NCBI GenBank assembly: GCA_030522415.1 | Contig: CM060126.1 | Location: forward strand, 3,304,333-3,368,332 | Direction: 5' to 3' | Source: Channallabes apus | Taxonomy: Eukaryota; Chordata; Actinopteri; Siluriformes; Clariidae | Length of the DNA: 64,000 nt | Part shown: positions 60,420 to 64,000 of the stretch, one piece after another | Layout of the letters: the number at the start of each line of letters is the position of its first letter | How positions within the stretch are numbered: the first letter of the stretch is position 1 | The notes under the pieces: generated by a model | What the model saw: the letters and a program-made list of their open reading frames with translations, nothing else | Database searches by the model: none | What the model was told of the DNA's origin: nothing | Program-made: the position numbers and the translations under genes

Positions 60420-60511
60420 GTTTCTCACCACTTTGCATTTCTTTCTCCAAGCTTCCATAGTGACGGTCATCCGTCTCGTCAACGACGCAGTTGACACGAT
60501 TGAAAACGAAG
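10924..60511 (+). CDS. fat3: fat3 orthologue, FAT atypical cadherin 3 (26 internal coding exons; both ends outside window)
   Basis: FAT3 is a giant single-pass adhesion protein of the Fat family. It acts at the cell surface in neurite morphogenesis and planar-type polarity (family knowledge). Seen here: 26 GT-AG exons with consistent phases, about 3,290 codons. In order they give the end of one cadherin repeat, about 24 more repeats, a membrane-proximal domain, EGF1, laminin G, EGF2-4, a transmembrane helix and a cytoplasmic tail. Counting linkers back from a 34-repeat family plan puts the first exon at the end of repeat 10 (inference). FAT3 identity rests on [41 protein letters not shown] and [19 protein letters not shown], the last known from FAT3 and not FAT1. 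Whether this is the fat3a or fat3b paralogue cannot be told. Start codon, signal peptide, promoter and stop codon are not in the window. Confidence 0.95.
11249..11441 (+). CDS. fat3: fat3 window exon 2: linker and first half of repeat ~11
   Basis: Opens with VEDVNDNAP, a canonical calcium-binding inter-repeat linker. It then runs through [19 protein letters not shown] to [15 protein letters not shown], the FAT-typical first half of a repeat. The acceptor tract is TG-rich (GTGTGTTCAG) and the donor is GTAAGG. It leaves in phase 1. The intron before it is only 206 bp. Confidence 0.95.
11840..12030 (+). repeat. SINE fragment split by a (GT)n array
   Basis: GGGTTTGATTCCTGCCTCGG, then a GT array (11885-11944), then GCATGTTCTCCTTGTGCTTC and GGTTTCCTCCCACAATCC. 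Same family as 45545-45903. The microsatellite has expanded inside it. Confidence 0.65.
12038..12720. mobile_element. Mariner-type MITE, copy A
   Basis: Flanked by TA on both sides. The left end CAGTGAAACCTTGGATTACG and the right end CGTAATCCGAGGTTCCACTG are inverted repeats. No transposase. The interior (12245-12600) is expanded by GT/CA arrays and an internal duplication: CTTTCTCTTGC, CTGCAGAGTGTGTG recurs at about 12277 and 12396. Other copies: 18052-18572 and 49322-49988. Confidence 0.85.
14592..16421. repeat. (GGAT)n-rich tandem repeat region
   Basis: 1.8 kb rich in TGGATGGATGGAT with GAATGAAT variants. It is decayed in its first part and nearly pure from about 16180 to 16418. Minus-strand frames reading [11 protein letters not shown] are artefacts of the 4-bp period. 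Confidence 0.95.
17003..17450. repeat. Cluster of CA, GT and TC microsatellites
   Basis: (CA)n at 17003-17056, (GT)n at 17283-17336, and a compound (TC)n(AC)n at 17383-17450. The opposed CA and GT arrays could pair with each other. Flanking unique sequence shows no exon. Confidence 0.97.
18052..18572. mobile_element. Mariner-type MITE, copy B
   Basis: TA-flanked, with left end CAGCGGTACCTTGGATTGCG and right end CAATGCAAGGTTCCACTG. The body shares GTGGAACGAA and TTATTTCTTATGG with copy A. It contains a (GT)n array at about 18300-18341. No transposase. Confidence 0.83.
18600..18695. repeat. Short tandem duplication, ~41-bp unit
   Basis: The segment TTTTGTCTGTTCACTTTTTT then GTGCTTTTTGTCTGTA occurs twice head to tail, with a partial third copy (TTTTGTCTGGTC). 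Confidence 0.8.
18919..18980 (+). CDS. fat3: fat3 window exon 3: repeat ~11, LDREQQAEH strand
   Basis: A 62-nt exon reading [20 protein letters not shown], a strongly conserved FAT1/FAT3 stretch. The acceptor is TGTTTCAG and the donor GTGAGG is followed at once by a (CA)n array. It fits the phase 1 entry and phase 0 exit needed by its neighbours. The short length makes it easy to miss, but frame and sequence both support it. Confidence 0.93.
18981..19769. other. fat3 intron (789 bp)
   Basis: Begins almost at the donor with a (CA)n array (about 18990-19027). It has (TC)n at 19074-19094 and ends in a (GT)n array (about 19709-19767) that forms the next acceptor. The middle shows no recognisable element. 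Confidence 0.9.
19770..20087 (+). CDS. fat3: fat3 window exon 4: end of repeat ~11 and most of repeat ~12
   Basis: Encodes 106 residues from [18 protein letters not shown], through linker [11 protein letters not shown], to [16 protein letters not shown] and TYDILT. Phase 0 at both ends. The acceptor is a roughly 60-bp (GT)n array ending in TAG; the donor is GTACGT. Residues RRQR at 19902-19913 form a minimal furin-type R-X-X-R motif, at a place where I recall a more basic motif in mammalian FAT3. Confidence 0.95.
20088..20940. other. fat3 intron, AT-rich (853 bp)
   Basis: Strongly AT-rich with many TTTATAT and AAATTT runs. No microsatellite, transposon end or exon is visible. Confidence 0.85.
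20941..21154 (+). CDS. fat3: fat3 window exon 5: end of repeat ~12, non-canonical linker, start of repeat ~13
   Basis: Encodes [20 protein letters not shown] and then [20 protein letters not shown]. The linker lacks DXNDN, so this junction probably does not bind calcium in the usual way; the same oddity is known in FAT1/FAT3. It ends at PLWFDITG. The acceptor TTTGACCTCAG and donor GTGAGA are ordinary. Phase 0 in, phase 1 out. Confidence 0.94.
21155..24425. other. fat3 intron (3.3 kb)
   Basis: The first 1.4 kb is AT-rich with nothing recognisable. 22590-23480 is a pyrimidine-rich stretch (TTTCTCTTTTCC and similar) that gives long meaningless open frames. Then comes the GAGACA purine tract (23675-24125) and GT arrays leading to the next acceptor. 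Confidence 0.8.
23675..24125. repeat. (GA)n/(GAGACA)n polypurine tract
   Basis: About 450 bp of almost pure purine on the + strand, as GAGAGACAGAGA variants. Frames reading [10 protein letters not shown] on + and [10 protein letters not shown] on - are artefacts. Mirror symmetry of the GA runs makes triplex (H-DNA) formation possible. Confidence 0.97.
24426..24562 (+). CDS. fat3: fat3 window exon 6: second half of repeat ~13
   Basis: Encodes [20 protein letters not shown], then [20 protein letters not shown] and AYTQ. DAEQRS replaces the usual LDRE, as in other FAT3 proteins. It is preceded by a (TG)n array ending GTAAG. The donor GTACAC opens directly into a (CA)n array, so both splice sites sit in microsatellite DNA. 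Phase 1 in, phase 0 out. Confidence 0.94.
24563..25445. repeat. Composite VNTR: CA arrays alternating with a ~90-120-bp unique unit
   Basis: From the donor of window exon 6 onwards, about six copies of a unit carrying CCTCCAGGTCCTCAGAT, CAGGATTATGTCAGATT and GTGTGGTTTATTT are separated by CA arrays (starts near 24607, 24704, 24882, 25057, 25242 and 25422). The pair at 24704/24882 repeats at 25242/25422, so a two-unit block about 540 bp long has itself been duplicated. Confidence 0.88.
25446..26484. other. Intronic stretch, nothing recognised
   Basis: AT-rich intron sequence with a short (AAT/ACT)n run at 25556-25605. No exon or repeat family recognised up to the Tc1 element. Confidence 0.7.
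26485..28103 (+). mobile_element. Tc1-like transposon, copy 1 (1,619 bp), inactive
   Basis: TA-flanked element starting CAGTGGTGTGAAAAACTATT and ending in its inverted repeat. A second, inner repeat (GTGTGAAAAAGTGATTGCCC, about 26679) gives the IR/DR terminal structure known from Sleeping Beauty-type elements. The transposase frame starts at 26864 ([10 protein letters not shown]). It has a paired-type HTH ([10 protein letters not shown]), [23 protein letters not shown] and [10 protein letters not shown], and 34 residues lie between the second Asp and the Glu (DD34E). It is broken by TGA at 26969-26971 (CGA in copy 2) and by a 2-nt deletion near 27218. Copy 2 lies inverted at 60791-62409. Confidence 0.95.
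26864..27884 (+). pseudogene. Tc1-like DD34E transposase pseudogene, copy 1
   Basis: Transposases of this family cut and paste their element at TA sites. Reading starts [10 protein letters not shown] and ends GGPTSC. The frame is interrupted by one in-frame TGA at codon 36 in the DNA-binding domain and by a frameshift of two lost bases near 27218. The catalytic region (27192-27884) is an open 230-codon stretch. The TGA is a CpG-type change (CGA to TGA). Confidence 0.93.
28130..28700 (+). mobile_element. Decayed remnant of a different Tc1-like transposon
   Basis: The translation around 28262-28390 reads [30 protein letters not shown], a decayed form of the FQHDNAPVH... [15 protein letters not shown] region of Tc1 transposases. 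Several deletions and changes break it. It lies just downstream of Tc1 copy 1 but belongs to another subfamily. Confidence 0.7.
28700..29674. other. Intronic stretch with a LINE/SINE tail-like piece and CA arrays
   Basis: 28755-28810 (AATAATAATAATAGGTTTATA then TAGCACATTTCTCG) looks like a retroelement 3' tail. CA arrays lie at 29370-29428 and 29521-29548 and a GT array at 29630-29663 before the next acceptor. Otherwise nothing recognised. Confidence 0.6.
29675..29950 (+). CDS. fat3: fat3 window exon 7: linker and repeat ~14
   Basis: Encodes 92 residues starting [20 protein letters not shown], with SDRDEHH and [19 protein letters not shown]. This is a full cadherin-repeat core apart from the last strand. 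The acceptor follows a (GT)n array and a short GCATACGTTTAG; the donor is GTAAAG. Phase 0 at both ends. Confidence 0.95.
29951..31366. other. fat3 intron (1.4 kb)
   Basis: Mostly unique, AT-rich sequence. (TC)n at about 30828-30851, GT arrays at 30983-31020 and 31093-31132, and a GT-rich stretch at 31208-31243 precede the (TC)n acceptor. No exon or transposon recognised. Confidence 0.8.
31367..31577 (+). CDS. fat3: fat3 window exon 8: end of repeat ~14 and first half of repeat ~15
   Basis: Encodes [20 protein letters not shown], linker [11 protein letters not shown], then [20 protein letters not shown] up to SYSIESG. The acceptor is a (TC)n polypyrimidine tract ending TCAG; the donor is GTAATA. 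Phase 0 in, phase 1 out into the giant exon. Confidence 0.95.
31757..35863 (+). CDS. fat3: fat3 window exon 9: giant exon, second half of repeat ~15 to first half of repeat ~28
   Basis: A single 4,107-nt open exon, the size and position of the giant exon of vertebrate FAT1-FAT3. It carries 13 inter-repeat linkers. Eight are canonical or near-canonical (for example [33 protein letters not shown]). Five lack [47 protein letters not shown] and [11 protein letters not shown]. One canonical linker reads [11 protein letters not shown], with Cys for the last Asn (32569-32571). The acceptor is CTGCCTCCACAG and the donor GTGAGA after YHITG. The first codon is split (phase 1), as is the last. There are no internal stops. 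Small open frames on the opposite strand are shadows. Confidence 0.97.
36359..36471. repeat. Near-perfect inverted repeat (hairpin)
   Basis: The left arm (36359-36405, CAAGCCGATTAG... ACCTAATGTGACC) and the right arm (36423-36471, GGTCACATTAGGTAG... TTGGCTTG) pair over about 45 bases with a handful of mismatches. The loop of about 17 bases is purine-rich. It could be a decayed palindromic MITE or a folded RNA. Confidence 0.85.
39114..39132 (+). repeat. Homopolymer run of 19 G
   Basis: Nineteen consecutive G on the sense strand of an intron. It can form G-quadruplex and its length is prone to sequencing error. The complementary kind, C16, occurs at 46797-46812. Confidence 0.97.
39740..39935. 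repeat. Complex (GT)n/(GTGTGC)n array
   Basis: About 200 bp of GT units interrupted by GCATGTGTGTGC, GTATGT and GCGAGTGTGTGTGC. The phrase TGCGAGTGTGTGTGCATGTG recurs, suggesting internal duplication. Frames reading CVCVCV/THTHTH are artefacts. Confidence 0.95.
40556..40752 (+). CDS. fat3: fat3 window exon 10: second half of repeat ~28
   Basis: Encodes [20 protein letters not shown], then [20 protein letters not shown] and linker [13 protein letters not shown]. The Cys after the linker is shared with other FAT3 proteins. The acceptor is (GT)n then TAG; the donor is GTGAGA. Phase 1 in, phase 0 out. Confidence 0.95.
40904..41057 (+). CDS. fat3: fat3 window exon 11: first half of repeat ~29
   Basis: Encodes [20 protein letters not shown], then [19 protein letters not shown] and IHPYTG. 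The acceptor is (TG)n followed by TTTAG. The donor is GTCTGT, part of a (TCTG)n microsatellite, and therefore a poor match to the donor consensus. A much better GTAAGA lies 40 nt downstream but would break the frame. Phase 0 in, phase 1 out. Confidence 0.92.
41058..41092. repeat. (TCTG)n microsatellite covering a splice donor
   Basis: Eight or nine TCTG units start at the first intron base of window exon 11, so the donor GTCTGT is itself repeat sequence. Unit-length change here would leave the GT but not improve the site. Confidence 0.95.
41137..41370 (+). CDS. fat3: fat3 window exon 12: end of repeat ~29 and first part of repeat ~30
   Basis: Encodes [20 protein letters not shown], linker [11 protein letters not shown], then [20 protein letters not shown]. 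The acceptor is TG-rich (GTGTTGTAG) and the donor is GTACGA, followed by a (CA)n array. Phase 1 in, phase 1 out. The preceding intron is only 79 bp and is half microsatellite. Confidence 0.95.
42473..42865. mobile_element. Internally deleted Tc1-like element
   Basis: The left end TATGGTCAAATGTATATGAA then CACCTGACCATC and the right end GATCAGGTGTTCACATACTT then TTGGTCATTTAG are inverted repeats. They are of the type carried by a common fish Tc1 family. Only about 390 bp, with no transposase left. Confidence 0.75.
43947..44018 (-). pseudogene. tRNA-Ile(AAT)-like pseudogene or SINE head
   Basis: On the minus strand it reads CAGTTGCTTAGAGTGTGGTG then CTAATTACGCCAGGGTCGC and TGGTTCAATCCCC. This matches the D arm, AAT anticodon arm, variable loop and T arm of tRNA-Ile with few changes. 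The acceptor stem is not complementary (5' side ATAAAGCT, 3' side GGGGCGCA), so it should not make a working tRNA. It may be a retropseudogene or the head of an unknown SINE. Confidence 0.75.
44107..44418 (+). mobile_element. Truncated hAT-like element, relative of 53618-57332
   Basis: From TGTGGCCACC to the end ...AACGTCCCCAACACTG it aligns with the right-hand part of the element at 53618-57332, with few differences by eye. It keeps one copy only of the GTAGGTGCGATAGGGGTATT unit (44153-44172) where the other element has about 148. The left end is missing. Confidence 0.85.
44501..44890 (+). CDS. fat3: fat3 window exon 13: repeat ~30 to first half of repeat ~31
   Basis: Encodes [28 protein letters not shown], linker [16 protein letters not shown], then [20 protein letters not shown] and FSIETHTG. 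This is close to FAT3 throughout. The acceptor is CTGTCTTAG and the donor GTGAGA. Phase 1 in and out, 390 nt. The intron before it is 3.1 kb and rich in transposon remnants. Confidence 0.96.
45545..45903 (+). repeat. tRNA-derived SINE, nearly full length
   Basis: The head has GGGTTCGATTCCCCGG (B box). The body has GCATGTTCTCCCCGTGCTTG, CTCCGGTTTCCTCCCACAGT, TTAGGCTAATTGGCGTTCC, CCTGTCCAGGGTGTACCCCG and CCCCGCGACCCTGAACACAG. The tail is (GAAT)n. This is a repeat family very common in fish; partial copies lie at 1625-1745, 3145-3425 and 11840-12030. Confidence 0.85.
46797..46840. repeat. C16 followed by (AC)n
   Basis: Sixteen C then about 14 AC units. Its length is likely to be unstable. Confidence 0.95.
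47329..47543 (+). CDS. fat3: fat3 window exon 14: end of repeat ~31, start of repeat ~32
   Basis: Encodes [30 protein letters not shown], linker [11 protein letters not shown] and [18 protein letters not shown] replaces LDRE, as expected at this repeat in FAT3 (family: LDYELC). The acceptor is TG-rich then TAG; the donor is GTAACC. Phase 1 in, phase 0 out. Confidence 0.95.
47642..47779 (+). CDS. fat3: fat3 window exon 15: middle of repeat ~32
   Basis: A 46-codon exon, [20 protein letters not shown] then [20 protein letters not shown] and QLDREA. The preceding intron is only 98 bp. The acceptor is GGTTGCTTAG and the donor GTGAGG. Phase 0 both ends. Confidence 0.95.
47780..48662. other. fat3 intron (883 bp)
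   Basis: Unique AT-rich sequence. I see no repeat, transposon end or exon in it. Confidence 0.85.
48663..48806 (+). CDS. fat3: fat3 window exon 16: end of repeat ~32, start of repeat ~33
   Basis: Encodes [20 protein letters not shown], linker [20 protein letters not shown] and Q. The acceptor is CTGTTTCTCCAG and the donor GTACAC. Phase 0 both ends, 48 codons. Confidence 0.95.
48900..49097 (+). CDS. fat3: fat3 window exon 17: repeat ~33
   Basis: Encodes [19 protein letters not shown] then [19 protein letters not shown] and [10 protein letters not shown]. The [12 protein letters not shown] and HNGPPF motifs are FAT-family hallmarks at this repeat. The preceding intron is 93 bp; the acceptor is TTATCGACAG and the donor GTGAGA. 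Phase 0 both ends. Confidence 0.95.
49322..49988. mobile_element. Mariner-type MITE, copy C, next to a splice acceptor
   Basis: TA-flanked, with left end CAGTGGAACCTCGGATTACT and right end CAATCCAAGGTTTCACTG. The body shares AAGAGACGAGCACTAAGACC and AACCAAGACAATGCTCG with copy A in reverse orientation. The right end is 43 bp from the first base of window exon 18. No transposase. Confidence 0.85.
50032..50256 (+). CDS. fat3: fat3 window exon 18: end of repeat ~33, non-canonical linker, repeat ~34 start
   Basis: Encodes [38 protein letters not shown] and [19 protein letters not shown], ending NSLFK. The linker lacks DXNDN, as in other FATs here. The acceptor GGTCTCCAG lies 43 bp beyond a mariner-type MITE, so most of its branch-point region is the MITE edge. 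The donor is GTACGT. Phase 0 both ends. Confidence 0.95.
50332..50908 (+). CDS. fat3: fat3 window exon 19: end of last cadherin repeat and membrane-proximal domain
   Basis: Encodes [20 protein letters not shown], then the region between the last cadherin repeat and EGF1 that FAT proteins share: [59 protein letters not shown] and [15 protein letters not shown]. It ends QRSARCVCT, leading into EGF1. It is GC-rich compared with flanking introns. The acceptor is CCGTCTCAG and the donor GTGAGT. Phase 0 in, phase 1 out. Confidence 0.95.
51008..51142 (+). CDS. fat3: fat3 window exon 20: EGF-like domain 1
   Basis: Encodes [19 protein letters not shown], then [20 protein letters not shown] and KLEECA. 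The cysteine pattern ends [11 protein letters not shown], closely following the first EGF of FAT3. The acceptor is TTTCTTTGACAG and the donor GTATGT. Phase 1 in and out. Confidence 0.95.
51349..51506 (+). CDS. fat3: fat3 window exon 21: laminin G domain, first half
   Basis: Encodes [39 protein letters not shown] and PCAMLK. This is the N-terminal half of the single laminin G domain of FAT3. The acceptor is TG-rich then TCCAG. The donor GTTTTG is weak, but AAG/GT at this place is required by the frame and by the FAT3 pattern (LK at the exon end). Phase 1 in, phase 0 out. Confidence 0.93.
51621..52068 (+). CDS. fat3: fat3 window exon 22: laminin G second half and start of EGF 2
   Basis: Encodes [80 protein letters not shown] and TSLPNG. 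The loop between SLSLDD and GFQGCLDS is about 30 residues, which I judge clearly shorter than in mammalian FAT3 (recalled, not aligned). The acceptor is TTGATTGACAG. The donor GTGTGT runs into a short GT stretch. Phase 0 in, phase 1 out. Confidence 0.94.
52069..53096. other. fat3 intron (1.0 kb) with a GGTCCCCACAATGAC repeat
   Basis: 52135-52435 contains GGTCCCCACAATGACT twice in direct order (about 52163 and 52291) and the inverse AGTCATTGTGGGGACCG (about 52400), plus GGTCCCCACTACG. This arrangement suggests a small foldback element. A GT array lies at 52504-52534. The rest is unremarkable. Confidence 0.65.
53097..53250 (+). CDS. fat3: fat3 window exon 23: rest of EGF 2 and EGF 3
   Basis: Encodes [15 protein letters not shown], completing EGF2, then [34 protein letters not shown], which is EGF3. 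The acceptor is CTCTCTCTCTCAG. The donor GTCAGT is in phase 2, followed by a (CA)n array. The next intron is 4.8 kb and contains the minisatellite-bearing transposon. Confidence 0.95.
53618..57332. mobile_element. hAT-like non-autonomous transposon containing a 3.1-kb minisatellite
   Basis: The left end CAGTGTTGGGTGCAACACG and the right end CCCCCAGCACTG are imperfect inverted repeats. TGTGTTAG lies directly outside both ends (53610-53617 and 57333-57340), an 8-bp target duplication as made by hAT transposases. Without the array the element is only about 0.6 kb and has no transposase. It contains an internal inverted repeat: 53868-53891 is the reverse complement of 53991-54014 at 22 of 24 positions. 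The second arm is the first minisatellite unit. Confidence 0.88.
54001..57103 (+). repeat. 21-bp minisatellite, about 148 units, almost free of cytosine
   Basis: The unit is GTGAGATAGGGGTATTAGTAG, with variants GGGGAGAT(A/T)GGGG, TTAGAAG and a few short units (GAGATGGGG). The + strand has only one C that I can find (57018). A block of about 1.05 kb is repeated at an offset of 1,110 bp (54850-55790 against 55960-56900) with very few differences, so the array has a higher-order structure. The 184-residue GEIGVLV frame and the LIPLSPL frame on the other strand are by-products of a period divisible by three. Confidence 0.97.
58091..58794 (+). CDS. fat3: fat3 window exon 24: EGF 4, transmembrane helix, first part of cytoplasmic tail
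   Basis: Encodes [20 protein letters not shown] with [10 protein letters not shown] (calcium-binding EGF4), then [20 protein letters not shown] as the membrane span (about 58273-58341) and the stop-transfer [20 protein letters not shown]. The tail has [25 protein letters not shown] and [12 protein letters not shown], as in FAT3. Between them is a duplicated 15-16-residue unit (58461-58553) that I do not recall in mammals. The acceptor is (TG)n then CTGCAG; the donor GTAAGA. Phase 2 in, phase 1 out. Reading through the donor gives a stop at 58836-58838. Confidence 0.96.
58461..58553 (+). repeat. fat3: In-frame tandem duplication inside the fat3 tail
   Basis: A 48-bp unit followed by a 45-bp unit, encoding [16 protein letters not shown] and [15 protein letters not shown]. 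Neither unit has a counterpart that I recall in mammalian FAT3 at this place. The DNA contains GTGGGCGG(A/G)GCTTA in each unit. Confidence 0.85.
58895..58900 (+). promoter_or_regulatory. fat3: Candidate intronic polyadenylation signal
   Basis: AATAAA lies 57 bp after an in-frame stop in the intron behind exon 24, with a GT-rich element (58909-58919) in the usual downstream position. If used, it gives a short-tailed protein ending in PSEV. This is a prediction from sequence only. Confidence 0.4.
58985..59500. repeat. (CTTT)n / (CCTT)n polypyrimidine tract
   Basis: About 500 bp of nearly pure pyrimidine on the + strand in CTTT, CCTT and TTTTC units. Phe/Leu/Ser-rich frames through it are artefacts. 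Confidence 0.95.
59903..60013 (+). CDS. fat3: fat3 window exon 25: cytoplasmic tail
   Basis: Encodes [20 protein letters not shown] then [16 protein letters not shown]. This is almost identical to FAT3 in mammals and very similar to the FAT1 tail ([16 protein letters not shown]). The acceptor is CCTTTCACAG and the donor GTAAGC. Phase 1 in and out, 111 nt. Confidence 0.95.
60014..60451. other. fat3 intron (438 bp)
   Basis: (TC)n at 60037-60056 near the donor and a (GT)n array at 60361-60417 close to the next acceptor. The middle is unique, with no further feature. Confidence 0.85.
60452..60511 (+). CDS. fat3: fat3 window exon 26: FAT3-specific tail exon
   Basis: A 60-nt exon reading [19 protein letters not shown]. 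This segment marks FAT3 and is absent from FAT1. The acceptor is TTTCTTTCTCCAAG; the donor is a weak GTAGCT. Phase 1 in and out. Following FAT3, one or more further exons with the rest of the tail and a C-terminal PDZ-binding motif should follow, but I find none before 64000. Confidence 0.93.
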
Positions 60512-60542
60512 GTAGCTCCAGAGAACACGTGTACACTCTTCA

Positions 60543-60584
<42 letters not shown>

Positions 60585-60790
60585 AAACAGAGGGGCTCTG
60601 TAAAATGACGTAAGGCAGTTTACTGTTAAGCACTGAGTTGGGGTGTGTGTGTGTGTGTGTGTGATCTTAATTTAATATCTGCTTTCTCTGAGTTTCCCAG
60701 GAAGAATTTGACTAGAACTAAGACCACAGGAATAGAATGTGCGCACACACACACATACTGTACACACACACACACACACACACATATATA

Positions 60791-62409
<1,619 letters not shown>

Positions 62410-62458
<49 letters not shown>
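62410..62458. repeat. (TA)n microsatellite at Tc1 edge
   Basis: About 24 TA units directly after the right end of Tc1 copy 2. The left flank of the element is also CATATATA, so insertion was probably into a short TA run that later grew. Confidence 0.95.
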
Positions 62459-62462
<4 letters not shown>

Positions 62463-62714
62463 TTATTGATAAACTTTCTTTCTTTTTGTCTTTCTTTTTA
62501 GTTGTGACATACTTGCATTTAACTATTTAATTCTTTTATTTCTCTCTCTTTCCTTTATTTCTTTATTTAGTTCCATCTTTCGCTTTCTTTCTTTTTTCTA
62601 TCTTTTAGTTGTGACACTTGATTCTTGTATTTTTTCTTTTTCTTCTTTTCTTTCTTTCTTTCTTTATTCTCTTGATGTTCCTTGACCACACACATGTACA
62701 CACAATCTCTCTTT

Positions 62715-62753
<39 letters not shown>

Positions 62754-63221
62754 TCATCACCTGGGAAGAAAATAAATATAAAGTTTTTATTTTTCACAGC
62801 AACGGTCTGGACCTTGTTTCCGTGTTTGGAGCGTGTTGGCGTCGTCTGCGTCACAAATTCGTCAAAACATGGGAAAAGTGGCTTTGTTGGTTTACCGCTG
62901 TAAATACGCTTCCGGGGGTTTTGGCTCTGTCCTGAATTTCTAAAATACTTTGTTAGGTATCTGCCATCTGACTCAAACCACGAAGGATACAAATGAATCA
63001 TGAAGGTTAGTCAGAGTGGAGGTGAAATGCTGCAAATCACTTTAGCTTTGAAAGGAAACAACTTAGAGTTTCAACCTACAGAGTAGCAAAAGTGCACAGT
63101 GGGGACAAAGCAAGGACTTGCGTACAAAATATAAACACGTCAATAAAAAGTTCATATGATAAAAAAGATTCCAAGTTTTTCATTTAAGCAGGAAGGGTTG
63201 TAAACACAGGAATCAGATATG

Positions 63222-63265
<44 letters not shown>

Positions 63266-63779
63266 AAAATCTGGCAAAATTTCAGAATCGTGCATCAAAG
63301 CCTAATGTAGATGTAAACAGCAGGCATTTGTCAAAGCTGTAAGAAATACACATACAGTGCTTAAGAAACAGGATAAAACAATTCTATTTAAAATTGTCCA
63401 GTATTCCTAAAGCTAAAGTGACTTCTATATTGTTGCAATATTTAAGAAAAAACAAATATAAGTATTTTCATTTTATTAATGAATTTTGACTGATTTTAAG
63501 GTTGAAATATTGGTTAAAATGTTTTTCTTTTAAATGAGTAACATTTTACACCGCAAATAAAAATATCTCAAGAAAAATCTCAAACTTTTTGAAATTTTCA
63601 AAAATATCAAAATTTCAAGCTTGAAATATGCTCCCCGATTTCTTATACATTTTTTCTTTACTTTTAAGTTTTAAGTTGTTTTAAGTAAACTTTTTATCTA
63701 ATAATTTAAAGATATTTTCCCAGACCAGCAAAATGTACTACGATGCTCTCTTTCAACTGGCTTATGATAACGTACCGTA

Positions 63780-63850
63780 ATTCCATTCCATTGTATTTGT
63801 ATAGCGCTTTTAACAATTGTCATTGTAGCAAAGCAGCTTTACACAATCAA
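63780..63850 (-). repeat. Retroelement 3'-tail fragment
   Basis: ATTCCATTCCATTGTATTTG, TATAGCGCTTTTAACAATTG and GCAAAGCAGCTTTACACAAT match a LINE/SINE tail that is frequent in fish. On the minus strand it is oriented as a 3' end. Family not determined. Confidence 0.5.
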
Positions 63851-64000
63851 AAGAATTATTTAAGTTTGTATGGAATGTGAATGTGTATGAATCAGAATGA
63901 TCAGATTGTCCCTGGTGGTAAGGGTAAAGGTTCTGAACATGTTTAAGCTAGGCTAAGCTATTCTATGATGCGTGGTAGGCTAGATGTTTTAACTGCAGTA

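Noticed and set aside
10924..60511. Assignment to FAT1, FAT2 or FAT4
   Set aside because: FAT4 has two laminin G domains and more EGFs, FAT2 has fewer EGFs, and the FAT1 tail differs and lacks the [19 protein letters not shown] exon. One LamG with four EGFs and the tail motifs fit FAT3.
62567..63001. 144-residue minus-strand frame and its + strand counterpart near 62618
   Set aside because: Built around CA arrays and pyrimidine runs. No conserved domain, and not a continuation of the FAT3 tail.

Overview
The window is vertebrate nuclear DNA, almost certainly from a ray-finned fish. It has an intron-rich gene, very many (CA)n/(GT)n arrays, Tc1-like transposons of teleost type, tRNA-derived SINEs of the DANA/V-SINE kind and hAT and mariner-type MITEs. 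A catfish or other otophysan is possible but is not proven by anything here.

One protein-coding gene fills most of it: a fat3 (FAT atypical cadherin 3) orthologue on the + strand. I place 26 coding exons between 10924 and 60511, about 9.9 kb of coding sequence. All junctions are GT-AG and all reading-frame phases agree. The exons encode the end of one cadherin repeat (about the tenth of 34), roughly 24 further repeats, a membrane-proximal domain, EGF1, a laminin G domain, EGF2-EGF4, a transmembrane helix and most of the cytoplasmic tail. FAT3, rather than FAT1, FAT2 or FAT4, is indicated by one laminin G with four EGFs, the juxtamembrane and [10 protein letters not shown] motifs, [11 protein letters not shown], and the small exon reading [19 protein letters not shown]. 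The 5' exons (signal peptide, first repeats), promoter and last exon(s) lie outside the window.

Layout: 1-10923 is an upstream intron with a LINE split by a hAT MITE, SINE pieces and degenerate minisatellites. 10924-24562 holds six small exons among long repeat-filled introns. 24563-31366 holds a CA-rich VNTR, a dead Tc1 copy and two exons. 31757-35863 is the giant 4.1-kb exon characteristic of FAT1-3. 40556-53250 holds 14 exons ending in LamG and EGFs. 53251-58090 is an intron carrying a hAT-like element whose interior has expanded into a 3.1-kb, almost cytosine-free 21-bp minisatellite. 58091-60511 encodes EGF4, the membrane span and the tail. 60512-64000 is intron with a second, inverted, dead Tc1 copy.

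The most unusual features are the C-free minisatellite inside a transposon, with a single-unit relative 10 kb upstream; the large number of fat3 splice acceptors built on (TG)n microsatellites; a donor site inside a (TCTG)n repeat; a possible intronic polyadenylation isoform ending in a PDZ-type tail; and a small tandem duplication in the cytoplasmic domain. No CRISPR array, rRNA or intact transposase gene was seen.
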